This document shows, piece after piece, positions 23,609 through 35,117 of a DNA stretch of 64,000 nt (its first letter is position 1; every line of letters begins with the position of its first letter). The stretch covers positions 24,994,547-25,058,546 of the forward strand of contig CM065712.1 of the NCBI GenBank assembly GCA_017654935.2, written 5' to 3'. Made by a program: the position numbers and the translations under genes. The notes beneath the pieces were generated by a model. The model did not search any database, was not told where the DNA came from, and worked only from the letters and a program-made list of their open reading frames with translations. Origin of the DNA: Phymorhynchus buccinoides. Its lineage: Eukaryota > Mollusca > Gastropoda > Neogastropoda > Raphitomidae.

Positions 23609-24715
23609 GATGCACCACGGCTGCCGATTGCCTGCCGGGGTCCAACACAGCTCATACCTGTCCCAAGATGACTTTTATATATTTATGAACAACATTTTAA
23701 CCGTAAATATCTTATCCTCCAAACATATTTTAACCTAATTCGCATTTTATAACAAGCATTTTTACAAATTTTAACGTGGGGTCCCCACCAATATGGATCA
23801 CGATACCAACTGGGTAGTCTCCCTTTCTGGTTGCGCTATTGCCGCAAAAATCAAAATATTAATAATTGAATGAACGTAGTATGAATGATATAATATAATA
23901 CTAAATAAACATTACGGCCTATATCCCCATGTTCTGGGAACCTTTTTTATTCTTATTTTTCTTCGTCGAGCTGGTCTCCCCTGTGCTGGGGTGGGCCTGC
24001 GGTGGGGTTGCTGACGCAGGGATGGCCTGCGTACCGCTCCCCCCGTTTGTCCCGCCCCCCACTGTGTGCTGAGACCCTCCGAAGTCCCCCCCTCCCCCTC
24101 TTTTGTTGTTCCCAGAACATCATGTAAATAAATGTATAAACACAGAACTTCACCGTTTTTAATAAGAACAACACTATCCGCGATGTATATATTTCCCCTG
24201 CCTTTATTTAAAGGGGATATTTTAAATTTTATCAATTTATGGGCCTTGCCCTTTGACTTGAAATATCAAGTCATAAATTTTTGTAAATGAATTAAATAAA
24301 TATTTGTAAATATAAATGTACACAAGGCTTTTAATAATAAAATAAAGATATTTCTTGACTTTTAAATCCAGTAGCCCTGGAATTTTAATGTATAGAATTT
24401 CGTCGGTTTGGGTCAGACAAGATACACAAGTTTTTTATAAAAAATACAACATTTTACACACACATAGATTCCTTTTATTAAGAATTACGATTCACAATCT
24501 GTTTTAACACGAACCCAGCTTCCCAATCTTCTCAAACGAATATCTTAACTTGCGCACACAGAGAATTCCACCCCCTCCTCCCAATTATATGTAATGTCCA
24601 CGTTTTGTCTCTGTATGTCTTGTAAAATGTCGTTTTCTTTATTTTTCACATACCCTACTAATACACATGTCCCATATGTGCCTTCCCGGGTCGAGAGGAC
24701 GTAAAACACCAAAAT
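23609..24715 (+). other. Family-1 3' UTR, distal part and 3' terminus
   Basis: Non-coding continuation of family-1 3' UTR after the nested insertion. Contains pyrimidine-rich blocks (24,040-24,110), a CCCCTGCC...AGGGG module near 24,200 (which in the right-arm copy includes an extra ~37-base self-complementary piece), GTAGCCCTGGAATTTTAAT near 24,370, and the terminal tail near 24,668-24,715. The exact boundary with the next element is not resolved. Confidence 0.65.
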
Positions 24716-25316
24716 TCATTCACTTGGGTAAGACCAGATCAGAGCAGAGTTCATTCATTCAGAATCAGAACAGACAGAGAGACAGAATCATTCATCGTCA
24801 TTCACTCTGCACTTGACTGCCAAGCCGAGAGGGTGTCTAGAGAAGAAATCAGCGACAAGAAGAAAAGGAGCTACATCACAGTCGAGTTTCAAAGCTCGCC
24901 TGTTTGAAGTCACACGACAGAAGAGAGAAAGAGAGAAAGCAGGCTACCATTAGGCTCAGGCCTACACTGCTGCTGCACGCAAACCACCGTTTCAAAAGGG
25001 GCCACCTCATCCGGACGAAGTAGCTACACTGCCATCCTCCACACCACCGCGAGGTTCCTCCCTGAGGGCCTTTTCCTCCTGTAAAAAAAAATTGTGAGTA
25101 AATAGAAACCTCAAGACAGTCTTGAGTCCCAGTTCACTCTTGGGCCTCTCTATCCTAACAAAGCCAATAGTTTAAGTGTAGTTCCTCTCGTCCTGGGTTG
25201 GCACCCTTCGAAATCTTTGTGTATATTTATATTTTTCTAATAAACATTTTTACCCACTTCCCTTTATGATTTTTCCCATGTTTTTGGTTCTTTGAATGTT
25301 GAAATAAGTGTGAACT
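24716..25316 (+). promoter_or_regulatory. 5' UTR / internal promoter region of element H
   Basis: About 600 bp between the preceding tail and the gag start, with no coding content. Its start resembles the 5' region of element D (both share a CAGACAGAG... and CCGAGAGG-containing block; D at about 33,650-33,700). Non-LTR elements keep an internal promoter here; no core motif can be named with certainty. Confidence 0.45.
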
Positions 25317-27380
25317 ATGAGCGAAAGTCAGAAAAAAAGAGGGGGAAAGGATCCCCCCGATGTCTCAGACAGACAGGGAGTCTTCCCAGTCCAAATGTGT
25401 CACTGGAAGAACAGGACGTTGTATTTGCAAATACACCAAAGGGGACCTCAGCCGAGGAAGTGTTTACACTCTTCACCCCCACTTGCAAACGACTTAGGAG
25501 AGCTGGTTCTGATTCCAGCCCTCCAAAAAAGGACCAAAAAGAAAACAAGAGAAGAGCTCGCGATTATGGAGGGTGAGGGCCCCAGCTGTCTCCCTCCCAC
25601 TGATCGCGAGTCGCACTCGCAACAAGAAGGAGACAAAGACAGTGAAATTACAACCCCTGTCAGACTCTCCAACAGCGTCGACACCTTAAACAGTGTGGAC
25701 AACAACAAGCATACCAACAACACTGACCCAGAGTCTACCATGTCTGTTCAGGACAACTCACAACAACAACAAACCACAAAAAGAGTACCACCACGTCCAC
25801 ATAGAAACATCAACCAACCATTACCACCACCCACCTTCGTAAAACATCCTGTCATAGTCCAGGACCTGGGCACGGGACCAGCCACCATTAGTGGCCTTGG
25901 CCCACTGTCACAGATGAAGTTGTGGAACAACTCAATTGGTACCATCGTCAGCCAGAGACCCCTTGCGGGCAATCGGTGGCTGATCGGTTGTCAGTCTGCA
26001 GAACAACAAAATCGCCTATCCAAACTCCAAGAAGTGTCTAAAATTCCAATCACGTGCTCTATCCCATCAATCACCACCGAGGGGGTCATCAAACCCATAC
26101 CCCTCAGTGAAAATATCCAAAATCTACTCCCCTACATTTCCGAGGCCAAATCCATCATGCGCCTAAAAAACAGAGATGGAACAGATTCTAAAGCACTCAA
26201 AATCACATTCAATAAACCCATTTTACCCAAATTCACTCATATATCAATCACCGAATACGTAGTACAACCCTTTGTGGCCCCTGTCAGGAGGTGTAGGAAG
26301 TGTGCACGGCTAGGTCATAACATCGACCAATGCCGTGCCACTAAACACATCTGTACCAAGTGCGCCGGGCCCGGCCACGCAGCCAAAGACTGCGTGGCCC
26401 CCATGGCCAAGTGCGTAATCTGTGGGGGCCCACACTCTGCTGCCTACAACGGCTGTCCTCAATATCAGATCAGACTCAAAGCAAATAAAATAAGAGCCTA
26501 GGTCTTCATCACGTACGCGGAAGCAACACGTAGAGCTAAACAGGTCCTTGAGACAGAAAAACAACAACGTGAACAAACCCCCCTTTCACCCCCGCCCCAG
26601 AAATTGATCCATCATGGCGCCTGCCCCCACAACAACAAAAACAACAGCAACCAACCAATACATACGCACACACCTTGTCCAGGAACAAAACCACACAACC
26701 AAATACCCCTGCCCACTCACATGAACAACCAACCATCCACAGTAACTCTCTGACTCCGACCCCCTCACGCCCCCCCCCCCCCCCCCCCTCTCCCCCCAGG
26801 ACCCAGGTCCCCAACAGTGCGCTTTCCTGTGCGAAGTAGACTCTCAAGCACAGTTACAAGAAGGCTTCGAAACAAGGCCACCAAGGCGAAGCTTCTGGCT
26901 CCACAACAGGCTTCCCAGAACCGCCTTGATGAAATCATAACAGAGAAAATTAATCAACACACTGCCAAAATGATGGACAAACTAACAACACACATGGACA
27001 AACTTTTCAAATCACACACAAATCAGCTAAACAACACCCTACAACCCAAACCCACACAACCTGCCCAAGTCCAATGCCCCATCTTCCCTGACAACAACAC
27101 CCAACAAACTAACGGAAAATCTACAGCTGAGGTCTTCATGTCTGAAGTCCTCAAGCATTTTGCCAGGGCCAGAGCAACAAACAAACCCACACTTCTCTTG
27201 GAGGGACTGGCTTCCCTCCTTCCACCCTCCTGTAACCCTTCAATAATCTCCATGGGTCCTGGCAGTAGTTTAATGCAACTGGTCGAGCTAGCCTGTGGAA
27301 TTCCAGGGGCTAGCAGCCAGGAGGGGAAGGGCAGGATGTCGTCGCAGTTCTCCCGGAAATCTCAGTTACACAAAGTATAA
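25317..27380 (+). pseudogene. Element H gag (ORF1), frameshifted
   Basis: The N-terminus reads from 25,317, changes frame for the conserved VFTLFTPT.KRLRR segment (about 25,458-25,510), then returns to the frame that stays open to 26,501. Middle part: a conserved block (FVKHPVIVQDLGTGPATISGLGPLSQMK) and GNRWLIGCQS. Zinc knuckles: CRKCARLGHNIDQC (about 26,293), CTKCAGPGHAAKDC (about 26,352), CVICGGPHSAAYNGC (about 26,412). A TAG at about 26,500 and a 19-base C run at about 26,771 precede the C-terminal part, open 26,817-27,380 and ending SRKSQLHKV. It would bind element RNA. The same breaks occur in the right arm, so most are genuine. Confidence 0.82.
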
Positions 27381-28311
27381 TGCCCATTTCTAAAAATAGT
27401 ATCTGCATAGTAGTAACCTCCCTTTTTTAGTTACAGGCGCAGTCCAAATATTTAGTATCTTGCAGTGGAACTGTCGTTCCATTGCAAGAACAATTGACCA
27501 CTTGCTACACTTCCTTCAGTTTAATACTACTAAATACCAAATTTTATATTTACAATCACTTAATACAAAATTTTCTGATCTTCCAAAAATACTAGGTTAT
27601 CAATATTCCCCTAATGTAAGTAATGAAGAAGGTAGGGTTTATACTGCAACTTACATTAGTCAACACATTAAATACCATTCAGTTGTATCTCCAATAGTCA
27701 CTGACAATGATACAATTTATTCTAACACAATACAAACCAAAATTAATGGTACCACAACAAATTTTTTAAACCTTTACTTTCCTAAAGGTTATTATGCTAA
27801 TGCCACTCGTGACTGGCTATCTTTACTTTCCAAGTCCGCCTCCTGGGTGGTGGTGGGGGATGTCAATGCCCACCACCCCGCCTGGGAGGCTTTCAACACC
27901 AGCCCCGATTCTGGAGGTACAAAACTCTTCGACGAAATTAATAATTCTGATTTAATACTTTTAAATGATGGTTCCGCAACAAGATTGCCAGACAGCTCTA
28001 AACAGAAACCCACTGCCATTGATCTGTCCCTTGTGTCTCCTAACTTCGTAGTCAGTCACGAGTGGTATCCCTTTTCCGATAGTTTATTTTCCGATCATAA
28101 GCCTATTTCAATTGAATTTAACGTCTCATATGAAGAAACAAAAAACACAAAAACAACATCCTAAATACAATTTTGACAAAGCCAATTGGCATTTATTCCG
28201 ATCCCTTTTGAATAAATATAAAGTTAATAACATTTTACACACTAACTTAGAAACATATTATGACTATATTAGACAAACAATATTACAGGCCTGCGAAAAA
28301 TCAATTCCTTT
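27381..28311 (+). pseudogene. Element H ORF2 endonuclease domain, interrupted by insertion
   Basis: APE-type endonuclease with QWNCRSI (27,463), LQS in place of the expected Gln-Glu (Ser codon 27,556-27,558), GDVNAHHPAWE (27,860), AIDLSLVSPN and SDHKPI (28,090). A one-base change in an A run near 28,140 shifts the frame into NFDKANWHLFRSLLNKY. Sequence then stops matching ORF2 at ...KSIP (28,301-28,309), where element Y begins. Confidence 0.8.
28301..28311 (+). repeat. Target-site copy, left of Y
   Basis: TCAATTCCTTT; identical to 33,621-33,631 at the other end of Y, an 11-bp target-site duplication. Confidence 0.8.
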
Positions 28312-31300
28312 GTTTTACACAGCCACTTATGTGCATCTGTCTATCCACCACAACCAAGTACCAAGCCCAGAACCTAACATCACGGGTATACGTTATTCCA
28401 ACACAATCCAGACTAAGATCAATGGTAAACTTACAAGTATAATGAATGTCTATTACCCAATCAGTTACAATACTTTCGATTGGCTCTCTTCCCTGCCCGA
28501 CTCATCATCCTGGGTCGTGGTGGGGGATTTCAACGCGCACCACCCCTCCTGGGAGCTGTTTGGTTCAGTTCCCAGTGGGGGGGGGGGGGTGCGAAGTTGC
28601 TACAAGAGATAAATAACTCCCATTTAATCCTTCTGAATGACGGCTCTTCCACTAGGTACCCAGACTCAGCTCATCAAAAACCCACAGCAATTGATCTCAC
28701 CCTAGTAAGCCCAGATCTCGTACCGAACCACGAATGGTACCCCATATCAGACCCGTTATTATCCGACCACAAACCAATTTCGATAACACTTCATGCCCAA
28801 ATTCCCACTCCCACTCCTCCCCAACAACAACAACAACAATTTAACTTTGAGAAAGCTAATTGGACCCTATTTCAGTCCATCTTAAGTAAACACTCGAACG
28901 AAGATATATTTCATCCTGACCCAGATACTCACTATGGTAAATTAAGACAAGCAATTTTGCAGGCTTGTCAGTTATCTATCCCATTAAAAACATCAATAAT
29001 TCCTAATCGTCCTTCCCCCAAGCCCTGGTGGAACGACCAAGTTAAAAACATTATTAAGAAGAAGAAACAGGCCTGTAACTATTTTGACTGTCACCCAATC
29101 CCATCTAATCACATCCTTAAGCGAAAGGCAGAGAAGGACTGTGAGGATGCTGTCAATCTGGCCAAGAGAGAGTTCTTTGCTGTGGACGAGATAGTCAACT
29201 ATAAGGACCTGGGCACAGCCTGGAAAAAAGTAAACAAAATTAATAATAAAGGCCAATCATGGAGGCCCAGAGTGCTAAAGGACGACAAGTTAACTTCCAC
29301 CGACTCAGAAACAGCCGAGGTTTTTGCAGAAACGTTTGCCCAGGCAAGTCAGACCAAACACCTATCAACAGAAGAGCAAAATAGACGCAGCTCAGTTCCC
29401 TACATTCCAAAAAACAATAATAATTCTCTGTATATTAATTCACCCCTCAATATGACCGAGCTTGCTGACGCCCTTAATCAGATTAGGAAAGTCAATAAAG
29501 CAACAGGAGATGATCCCATCTCCTACAAAATATTGAAAAAATTACCCCCATCTTTTCTTAAAATTTTATTACACTATTATTCCAGATGTTGGGAGGAGGG
29601 GATCGTGCCTCAAACATGGAAAGAGGCACAGGTGGTAGGGATCCTTAAGCCAGGAAAACCGGCTAGGGACCCAAAGAGTTACCGCCCTATCTCCCTCACC
29701 CCGCATACTGGTAAACTTTACGAAAGAATCGTAAAAAACAGGTTAGAACATTTTCTTAAAAAAAAAAATATTATTCCCACTTTCCAGGCAGGTTTTAGAA
29801 GGAATAGGTCCTGCATGGAACAAGTAGTAAGGCTTACCTCCCATGTCAGAAAAGCACTTGCCAGACGCAGGAAAGTCTTTGCCACCTTTTTTGACATAAA
29901 AGGGGCGTATGACTCCGTCTGGCATGGGAGGCTTTTAGAAAAACTCAGCAGGCTCGGCATTGAGGGCAAAACGTACAATTTCATTTACTCCTTTCTTCAG
30001 AACAGAAGTTTTAGGGTTAGGGTGGGCCACTCCCTTTCGACCAGACACTACATGGATATGGGAGTGCCCCAGGGCAGCATCATTGCCCCAATCCTATTTA
30101 ACATCATGCTTCACGACATTTCCAAACTAAAACTTGAAGGCTGCCGCATTTCTATGTTTGCGGATGACATAGCAATATGGTCTCTCCCAACAGCTAGAGG
30201 GATCAAAGTAACGCTTGCACCTGAACTTGGTGCCCACCAGCACAACACCAATTTAGTCATTCATTATCTAACCAGCAACGGATTCACCCTATCATCACAG
30301 AAATGCGATTTTATGGTTTTTTCTAATAGACAGGATAAAAACGAAGATTACAAGATTAACATTCTTGGAAAAGTCAAAAGACCCCCTCCTCAAGTTAAGT
30401 TCTTAGGAGTCATTTTGACACGAAACTTGTCTTGGACAGAACATGTAAACCATCTAATAAAGAAAGCCACCAAGGCTCTAAACTTTATTAAAGTCATTTC
30501 CTACCAGAAATGGGCTCGGGACCCCAAGTTTTTAGTTTCTCTGGTTCGGGCTCTAGTCCGTAGCCGATTAACTTATGGTATGGAAACCTTTTATAACTTA
30601 ACCAAATCTAACCTAAACCAACTCGCTACTTTGGAACTGAAAGCCTTAAAGACTGCCTTGGGCCTACCCTCCTACGCTGTTAATCTTTTGATTTACAGAG
30701 ATATAGGCTGGCTCCCTTTGGAACATCTCATAAAGTTAAATTGTGCCACCTTTTTGACCAGAATCTATAGCACACGGAATCTTACTACAGATGATTTTTT
30801 CACCCAATTTTCTGACCCATATTTTATCAATTCCAAAAAATCAGTTAGTAAATACATTAACATCTTTGACTTCTCCAAGGAGTTGTTTGAGAAATCGGAC
30901 CTGACGATTAACAATATTGCGTTTTACACAAAATACATAGTACCACAGTGGGACTGGGATCCTCCAGTATATGACATCTCCCTCCACCTTCAATACAATA
31001 AAGAGGTAGATACTAACTATCTCACTATTGCAGCCAAAGAAAAAATTTTCAACCTTAGGCATGCCTTGAGCATTTTCACAGACGGCTCCAAATTAAGAGA
31101 CAACCAAATTGGATGCGCATTCACAATTCCCAAATTAAAATTTGTTAAGGCTTTTCAACTAAATAAACATGTTTCCATCTTTTCATCTGAACTTTGGGCT
31201 ATCCTAGAGGCCCTTTCCTATATAAATTATCTCCCGAATGCCCCGCTTAAGATGGTCATCTACTCTGACTCACTTTCCTCCATCAAAGCACTTCAGGGAC

Positions 31301-31902
31301 ACAATAAGAATCGTCTAGAAATTAAAAACGAAATTAAAAACTTAATCCATCAACTCCGTCGCAAGGGTACTGATGTCACTTTGGCATGGATACCATCCCA
31401 CTGTGGTCTTATCGGCAACGATCTGGCCGACCACGAAGCTAAATTGGCAGCCTCCCATAGGGCCGGTACCTTACAGGACATAGGCCTATCCACTGGCGAA
31501 GCCACATCAATACTAAAACGAGCATCTTTCCAGGAGTGGGCCAAGGAATTGGAAACTTTTGCCAAGGCCCACTCCTGGGACCCAAATATAGTACAGGGGG
31601 GATTGTTTCTTACAGTTCCACGTCAAATACAACGACTTATCTTTCGTATAAGAACTAAAGCATTTTATAGTAAATTCAAGAACATCACCTGTGAGTGTAC
31701 AAAAAATCTAAATTTTGACCACCTTTTTCAACCCTGCGCTTACATTCTAAATGAATTTCACGAACTACATCTAAAATTAAAATCTGCTAACATTCCCTTC
31801 ACCCAAAAAAGCCATATTATCCAAAGGTGATAAGGAATGGTCTCCTTTGGTGTGGCTTGCAGAAGCCATACATAATGCTTCATTCAAATCGTACTTCTAA
31901 AT
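28312..31902 (+). pseudogene. Element Y ORF2: partial endonuclease, RT, RNase H (nearly intact)
   Basis: Partial endonuclease with GDFNAHHPSWE (about 28,527), AIDLTLVSPD and SDHKPI (about 28,768). A 13-base G run at 28,577-28,589 shifts the frame; from about 28,590 a reading frame of over 1,000 codons stays open to 31,830. RT: FFDIKGAYDSVWH (about 29,890), GVPQGSIIAP (about 30,062), FADDIAIW (about 30,160). RNase H: FTDGS (31,075), SSELWAILEAL, YSDSLSS, WIPSHCGLIGND. Near 31,806 an A6 run (A5 in the right arm) shifts the last ~25 codons, which otherwise end ...ASFKSYF at 31,902. The only other loss is the 5' truncation of the endonuclease. Confidence 0.88.
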
Positions 31903-32187
31903 AACCACACTCATACTCAGTTAATAATGGTTAGGGTGGAGTCCCTCCGGGCCGCGGGCTGGACACCTGCCCACACTCCTGCTCCCCTCCCCCCCCCTCT
32001 CCCTTTTTATCTAAACATGCGCGTGTGTCGCTGAAGTGGCTCCCTTTTGAGCCCATCATTTTTTATCTCCCTCCCCCATAGTGGACGGGTGTCCGGCGCG
32101 TGCACCGGAGGCTTCTCTCATAGTCGTAAGGCTTTGATGCTGGTGCTCCCCTCCCTGTTAGGGACCACTTAAGCGGCGTCTATCCTC

Positions 32188-32226
32188 TGCTCGAGTCCCT
32201 CTCCCTCCCTCCCTCCGCCTCGAACA
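32188..32226 (+). other. 3'-UTR hairpin with pyrimidine loop (element Y)
   Basis: An imperfect stem (CTGCTCGAG against CTCGAACAAG) encloses the same TCCCTCTCCCTCCCTCC core found in families 1 and D. Confidence 0.5.
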
Positions 32227-32973
32227 AGATAGAATTGTTAACCACCTTACCCCCACCGATAGTCTAATCATTGTGTCCCACGGTTTAAACAGGGGCGGGG
32301 GAGATTTTGTGGCTACCCCCCCCCCCCCTTGGTTAGTCAGTGGATTAATTCTAAAAACTTTAGAGAATATTTTTCACCATACGTAATCAAAAACAACAAC
32401 AACGTCAGTCTCCTGACTGCTAGTCGGCCGGTTGACCTCCCTCGCGATCGTTTGTAGGGGTCGGGTGCGCGCATACACTCCACTCCATACACAACAATTA
32501 AAATTTTACAATTCTACTTACCTCATACATTATACTCTATTACCTACTAAAAAGTATCTTGGAACTACCTCCCAATCTTTTATCGAAATTTTTAAACTAT
32601 ACCCGGACATTATATATACCATGACCAAACTACTTTTATCTACTTTTAATCTTTAAATACTTAACTACCTATACCTAAATTGCAACATGATTACTCTACT
32701 TATTAAGAGAGGACGATCTCTCGTTTGATGTTACTAATTGGCATAGGATAACTTTGAATAACACCACCTAAAAATTACCATGGCACCCTCTATCATAATT
32801 CGGTTTAATGTCAAGATCTATATAGCTTCGCTTCATCCGCCCAAGATAAATTTTTAATAAATCTTTTACTATACATATTCCGTTTAATTAAATTAAATAT
32901 CTTACTAAATCTTTTATCAGCCTAGAATTTTAAAACAAAAACAAAATTTTTAATCAAAGATTATAACTCAAAT

Positions 32974-33145
32974 CCGAGATGTAAATTTTCCCCTGTATAG
33001 GGAAGTCCCGGGGGCAGAGTTATCTTCCCCTGGTAGGACACATTAAAAATTTTTTAGCCCGAGATGTACATTTTCCCCCTAATTTATAGGGATGTCCTGG
33101 GGGTAGATGTTTTCTTCCCCCGGTAGGGCATGTAAAAAAAATTAG
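32974..33145 (+). repeat. Tandem ~85-bp module in Y 3' UTR
   Basis: Two diverged copies of a unit GAGATGTA..TTTTCCCC...AGGGA.GTCC.GGGG...CTTCCCC.GGTAGG (from 32,976 and from 33,061). One related unit lies at the same relative place in family-1 3' UTR (near 24,190-24,225 and 61,020-61,085). Confidence 0.75.
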
Positions 33146-33620
33146 ATTTTTCTTTTACTTACCAACTCCTGTAAAATATTGAACATAAATTTGTAAATAA
33201 ATCTTTTTTTTTTTTAAATAAATAAGGGCCATTAATGTTTTTTTATTATTAAAAACTGAAGTTAAATCTTCTTTTAACATTTGTAGCCCTGAAATTTTAA
33301 TCCCGGGGGAGTTTAGGGTTTCCGGTTGGGTCACAAAAGGCTTAAATAACAAAAGAAATTTTTATCTATTAAAAATTTTAAAAAAATAAAACTATCTAAA
33401 ATTTTATCAAAGTATTACCAGACTCCTTTAAATAGCCTAAAAAAATCTCGTCAGACTAATCTAAAAAACGGTTTGCGCCTCTAAAAATATATTCCCTCTA
33501 ACATTATTTCTGTTCATGTAACGTTTTTATGTTTTGTCCTGTCCCTCAATCTAATCCAAGTAAAATTGTCTCATATGTGCCCTTATGGGCCGAGAGGACG
33601 TAAAAACCTAAGTTTCTTCT

Positions 33621-33631
33621 TCAATTCCTTT
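33621..33631 (+). repeat. Target-site copy, right of Y / left of D
   Basis: TCAATTCCTTT, matching 28,301-28,311; followed by a T-rich stretch and the 5' region of D. Confidence 0.8.
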
Positions 33632-33650
33632 TTTTTATTTTTTATTTATC

Positions 33651-34220
33651 AGACAGAGTCACTCACTATCTAGCAGCCGAGCCGAGAGGACGTGCGCAGA
33701 AAGAGGAGCAACCAAGAAAACTCGCCTGAGTGAACACTTCGCAGCGTGCAAAGCGTGCACAGAAAAAGAAGAGGACCAACGACTTCGACTTCAAGTCAAG
33801 CCAAGAAGAAAAGAAGACCCAATATAGAGCGAGCAGCTTCCACTAGGCTCTGCCTACTGTCTCGCTCTATCCACACCACCGCTGTGCAGGGCGCCAGCAA
33901 ATTCACACCGAGAGAGACTTCCACACCACCACTGACACCTCTAAGCCAACCACGAGGTACCTCCCTGAGGACCCTTTCCTCCAGACCACAAAAAGTTAAG
34001 TAACTCAAACCGTGAGTCAGACTCGAGTCCCAAGTTCATTCTTGGGCCTCCACTTTCATAACAGCTATTAGCATTGTGTTGTTCTCTCTTCCCGGGTTCG
34101 CACCCTTTGGACATCTTTGTGTATATTTTTCCTAACACACCTTTTTTCCACAATCCTCTTATTATTTCTCCCATGCCTTTTGTTTCTTGTTTTTGAACAT
34201 AGGTATAGAAGAGTGAGAAA
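33651..34220 (+). promoter_or_regulatory. 5' UTR of element D
   Basis: Non-coding stretch before the D gag start at 34,221; shares its beginning and a few blocks (CCGAGAGG, CAGACAGAG) with the 5' UTR of H. It presumably holds the internal promoter. Confidence 0.4.
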
Positions 34221-35117
34221 ATGAGCAAAAGTAGAACGATAGGGGGGGGGGGCGACCCCCCCGATCCGCAAAAAGACCGGGAGTCCCCTCAGTCACCCAG
34301 TCCAAACAAAGACCCTCAAAACCCCGAAAGGACCGAAATTTACATCGATGAGGCAGAGATTTCAATTCACCCCCCCAAAGGATCAAACAGTGACGATGTT
34401 TTCACACTGTTCACTCCCTCCAGAAAACGTCTCAGGAGGACTGGATCTGTATCCAGTCCTCAGAAAGCTGACCCAGATCCGAAAAAGACTAGAGAAGAGC
34501 TCGGGACCATGGAGGGCGAGGGCGCTTGCTCTCTTCCCTCCACTGGCCACGTATCACATTCAGTACCAAACAGTGAACCTGACAGCAAGGCCGCGTCTCC
34601 GATCACGACCCCTGTCAGGCGATCTAACAGCCAAGACACTGTTCACAGTGCAACCAACATGCAAACAACAGACACTACTGATTCGGACTCAACGAAGTCC
34701 CACACCAACAACAACAACACCCAAAACCCACAGCCCTGGAAAAAAACACAAAACAGAACCTATAGAAACACAAGCCAACCCCAGCCCCCACCCACCTTTG
34801 TAAAACACCCGGTTATCGTCCAAGACCTGGGTACAGGCCCGGCAACAATCAGCGGCTTAGGGCCCCTCTCCCAAATGAAAATGTGGACTAACTCAATCGG
34901 AATCATTCTAAGCCAGAGACCCCTGGCGGGCAATCGGTGGCTGATCGGCTGCCAATCCACTGACCAACAAAACAAACTAGCCAAACTCCAAGTAGTATCT
35001 CAAATCCCAATTAAGTGCATCATCCCGTCAGCTACCACCAAGGGGGTTATCAAACCCATACCCCTCGGTGAAGACATTCAAGAACTGCTTCCACACATCC
35101 CTGACGCTAAATCCATC
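34221..35117 (+). pseudogene. Element D gag, N-terminal part only
   Basis: Open from the ATG at 34,221. Keeps the VFTLFTPSRKRLRR segment, the FVKHPVIVQDLGTGPATISG block and GNRWLIGCQS, and runs to ...PDAKSI. At this point sequence switches to the end of the endonuclease domain, so all three zinc knuckles and the gag C-terminus are missing. The fused frame ends after 11 more codons at 35,153. Confidence 0.82.

Larger units (their letters stand above)
16293..24715 (+). mobile_element. Family-1 non-LTR retrotransposon (copy B), Jockey/I superfamily
   Basis: Order: gag (5' part lost in the gap), ORF2 with endonuclease, RT, RNase H and C-terminal zinc motif, then a long 3' UTR. The 3' UTR runs 21,420-22,246, is interrupted by a nested insertion (22,247-23,608), and resumes to about 24,715, ending in the shared tail (CCCATATGTGCC..., then GAGGACGTAAAAC). 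There are no long terminal repeats. The gag with three zinc knuckles plus APE-type endonuclease, RT and RNase H fits the I/Nimb-like or related Jockey-group clades; the exact clade needs a tree. All ORFs are interrupted in this copy. Confidence 0.85.
24716..28311 (+). mobile_element. Host element H, 5' portion (5' UTR, gag, endonuclease)
   Basis: Starts just after the 3' tail of copy B with a 5' UTR, then gag and ORF2 as far as the codons for ...KSIP. Here ORF2 is interrupted at the site TCAATTCCT by element Y; the remaining ORF2 sequence resumes at 40,936 after four insertions. The 5' boundary (about 24,710-24,720) is approximate. Confidence 0.72.
28312..33620 (+). mobile_element. Element Y: 5'-truncated non-LTR retrotransposon inserted in H ORF2
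   Basis: Begins inside an endonuclease domain (YTATYVHLSIHH) and runs through RT, RNase H and 3' UTR to the shared tail (CATATGTGCCCTTATGGG, GAGGACGTAAAAACC, TTCTTCT). Flanked by the 11-bp duplication TCAATTCCTTT. Clearly a different family from copies A and B by protein sequence. Confidence 0.82.
31903..33620 (+). other. Element Y 3' UTR
   Basis: Non-coding. Order of modules matches family 1: C-rich start, pyrimidine-loop hairpin (32,188-32,226), GGGCGGGGGAGATTTTGTGGCTACCCC (about 32,295), a duplicated CCCC...GGGAAG module (32,974-33,145), GTAGCCCTGAAATTTTAAT (33,282) and the terminal tail (33,569-33,620). Confidence 0.75.

Noticed and set aside
28260..28620. Tandem double endonuclease or endonuclease chimera in element H
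   Set aside because: Two endonuclease segments in a row suggested a chimera, but the join falls exactly on TCAATTCCT, which recurs after Y's tail, so a 5'-truncated insertion explains it better.
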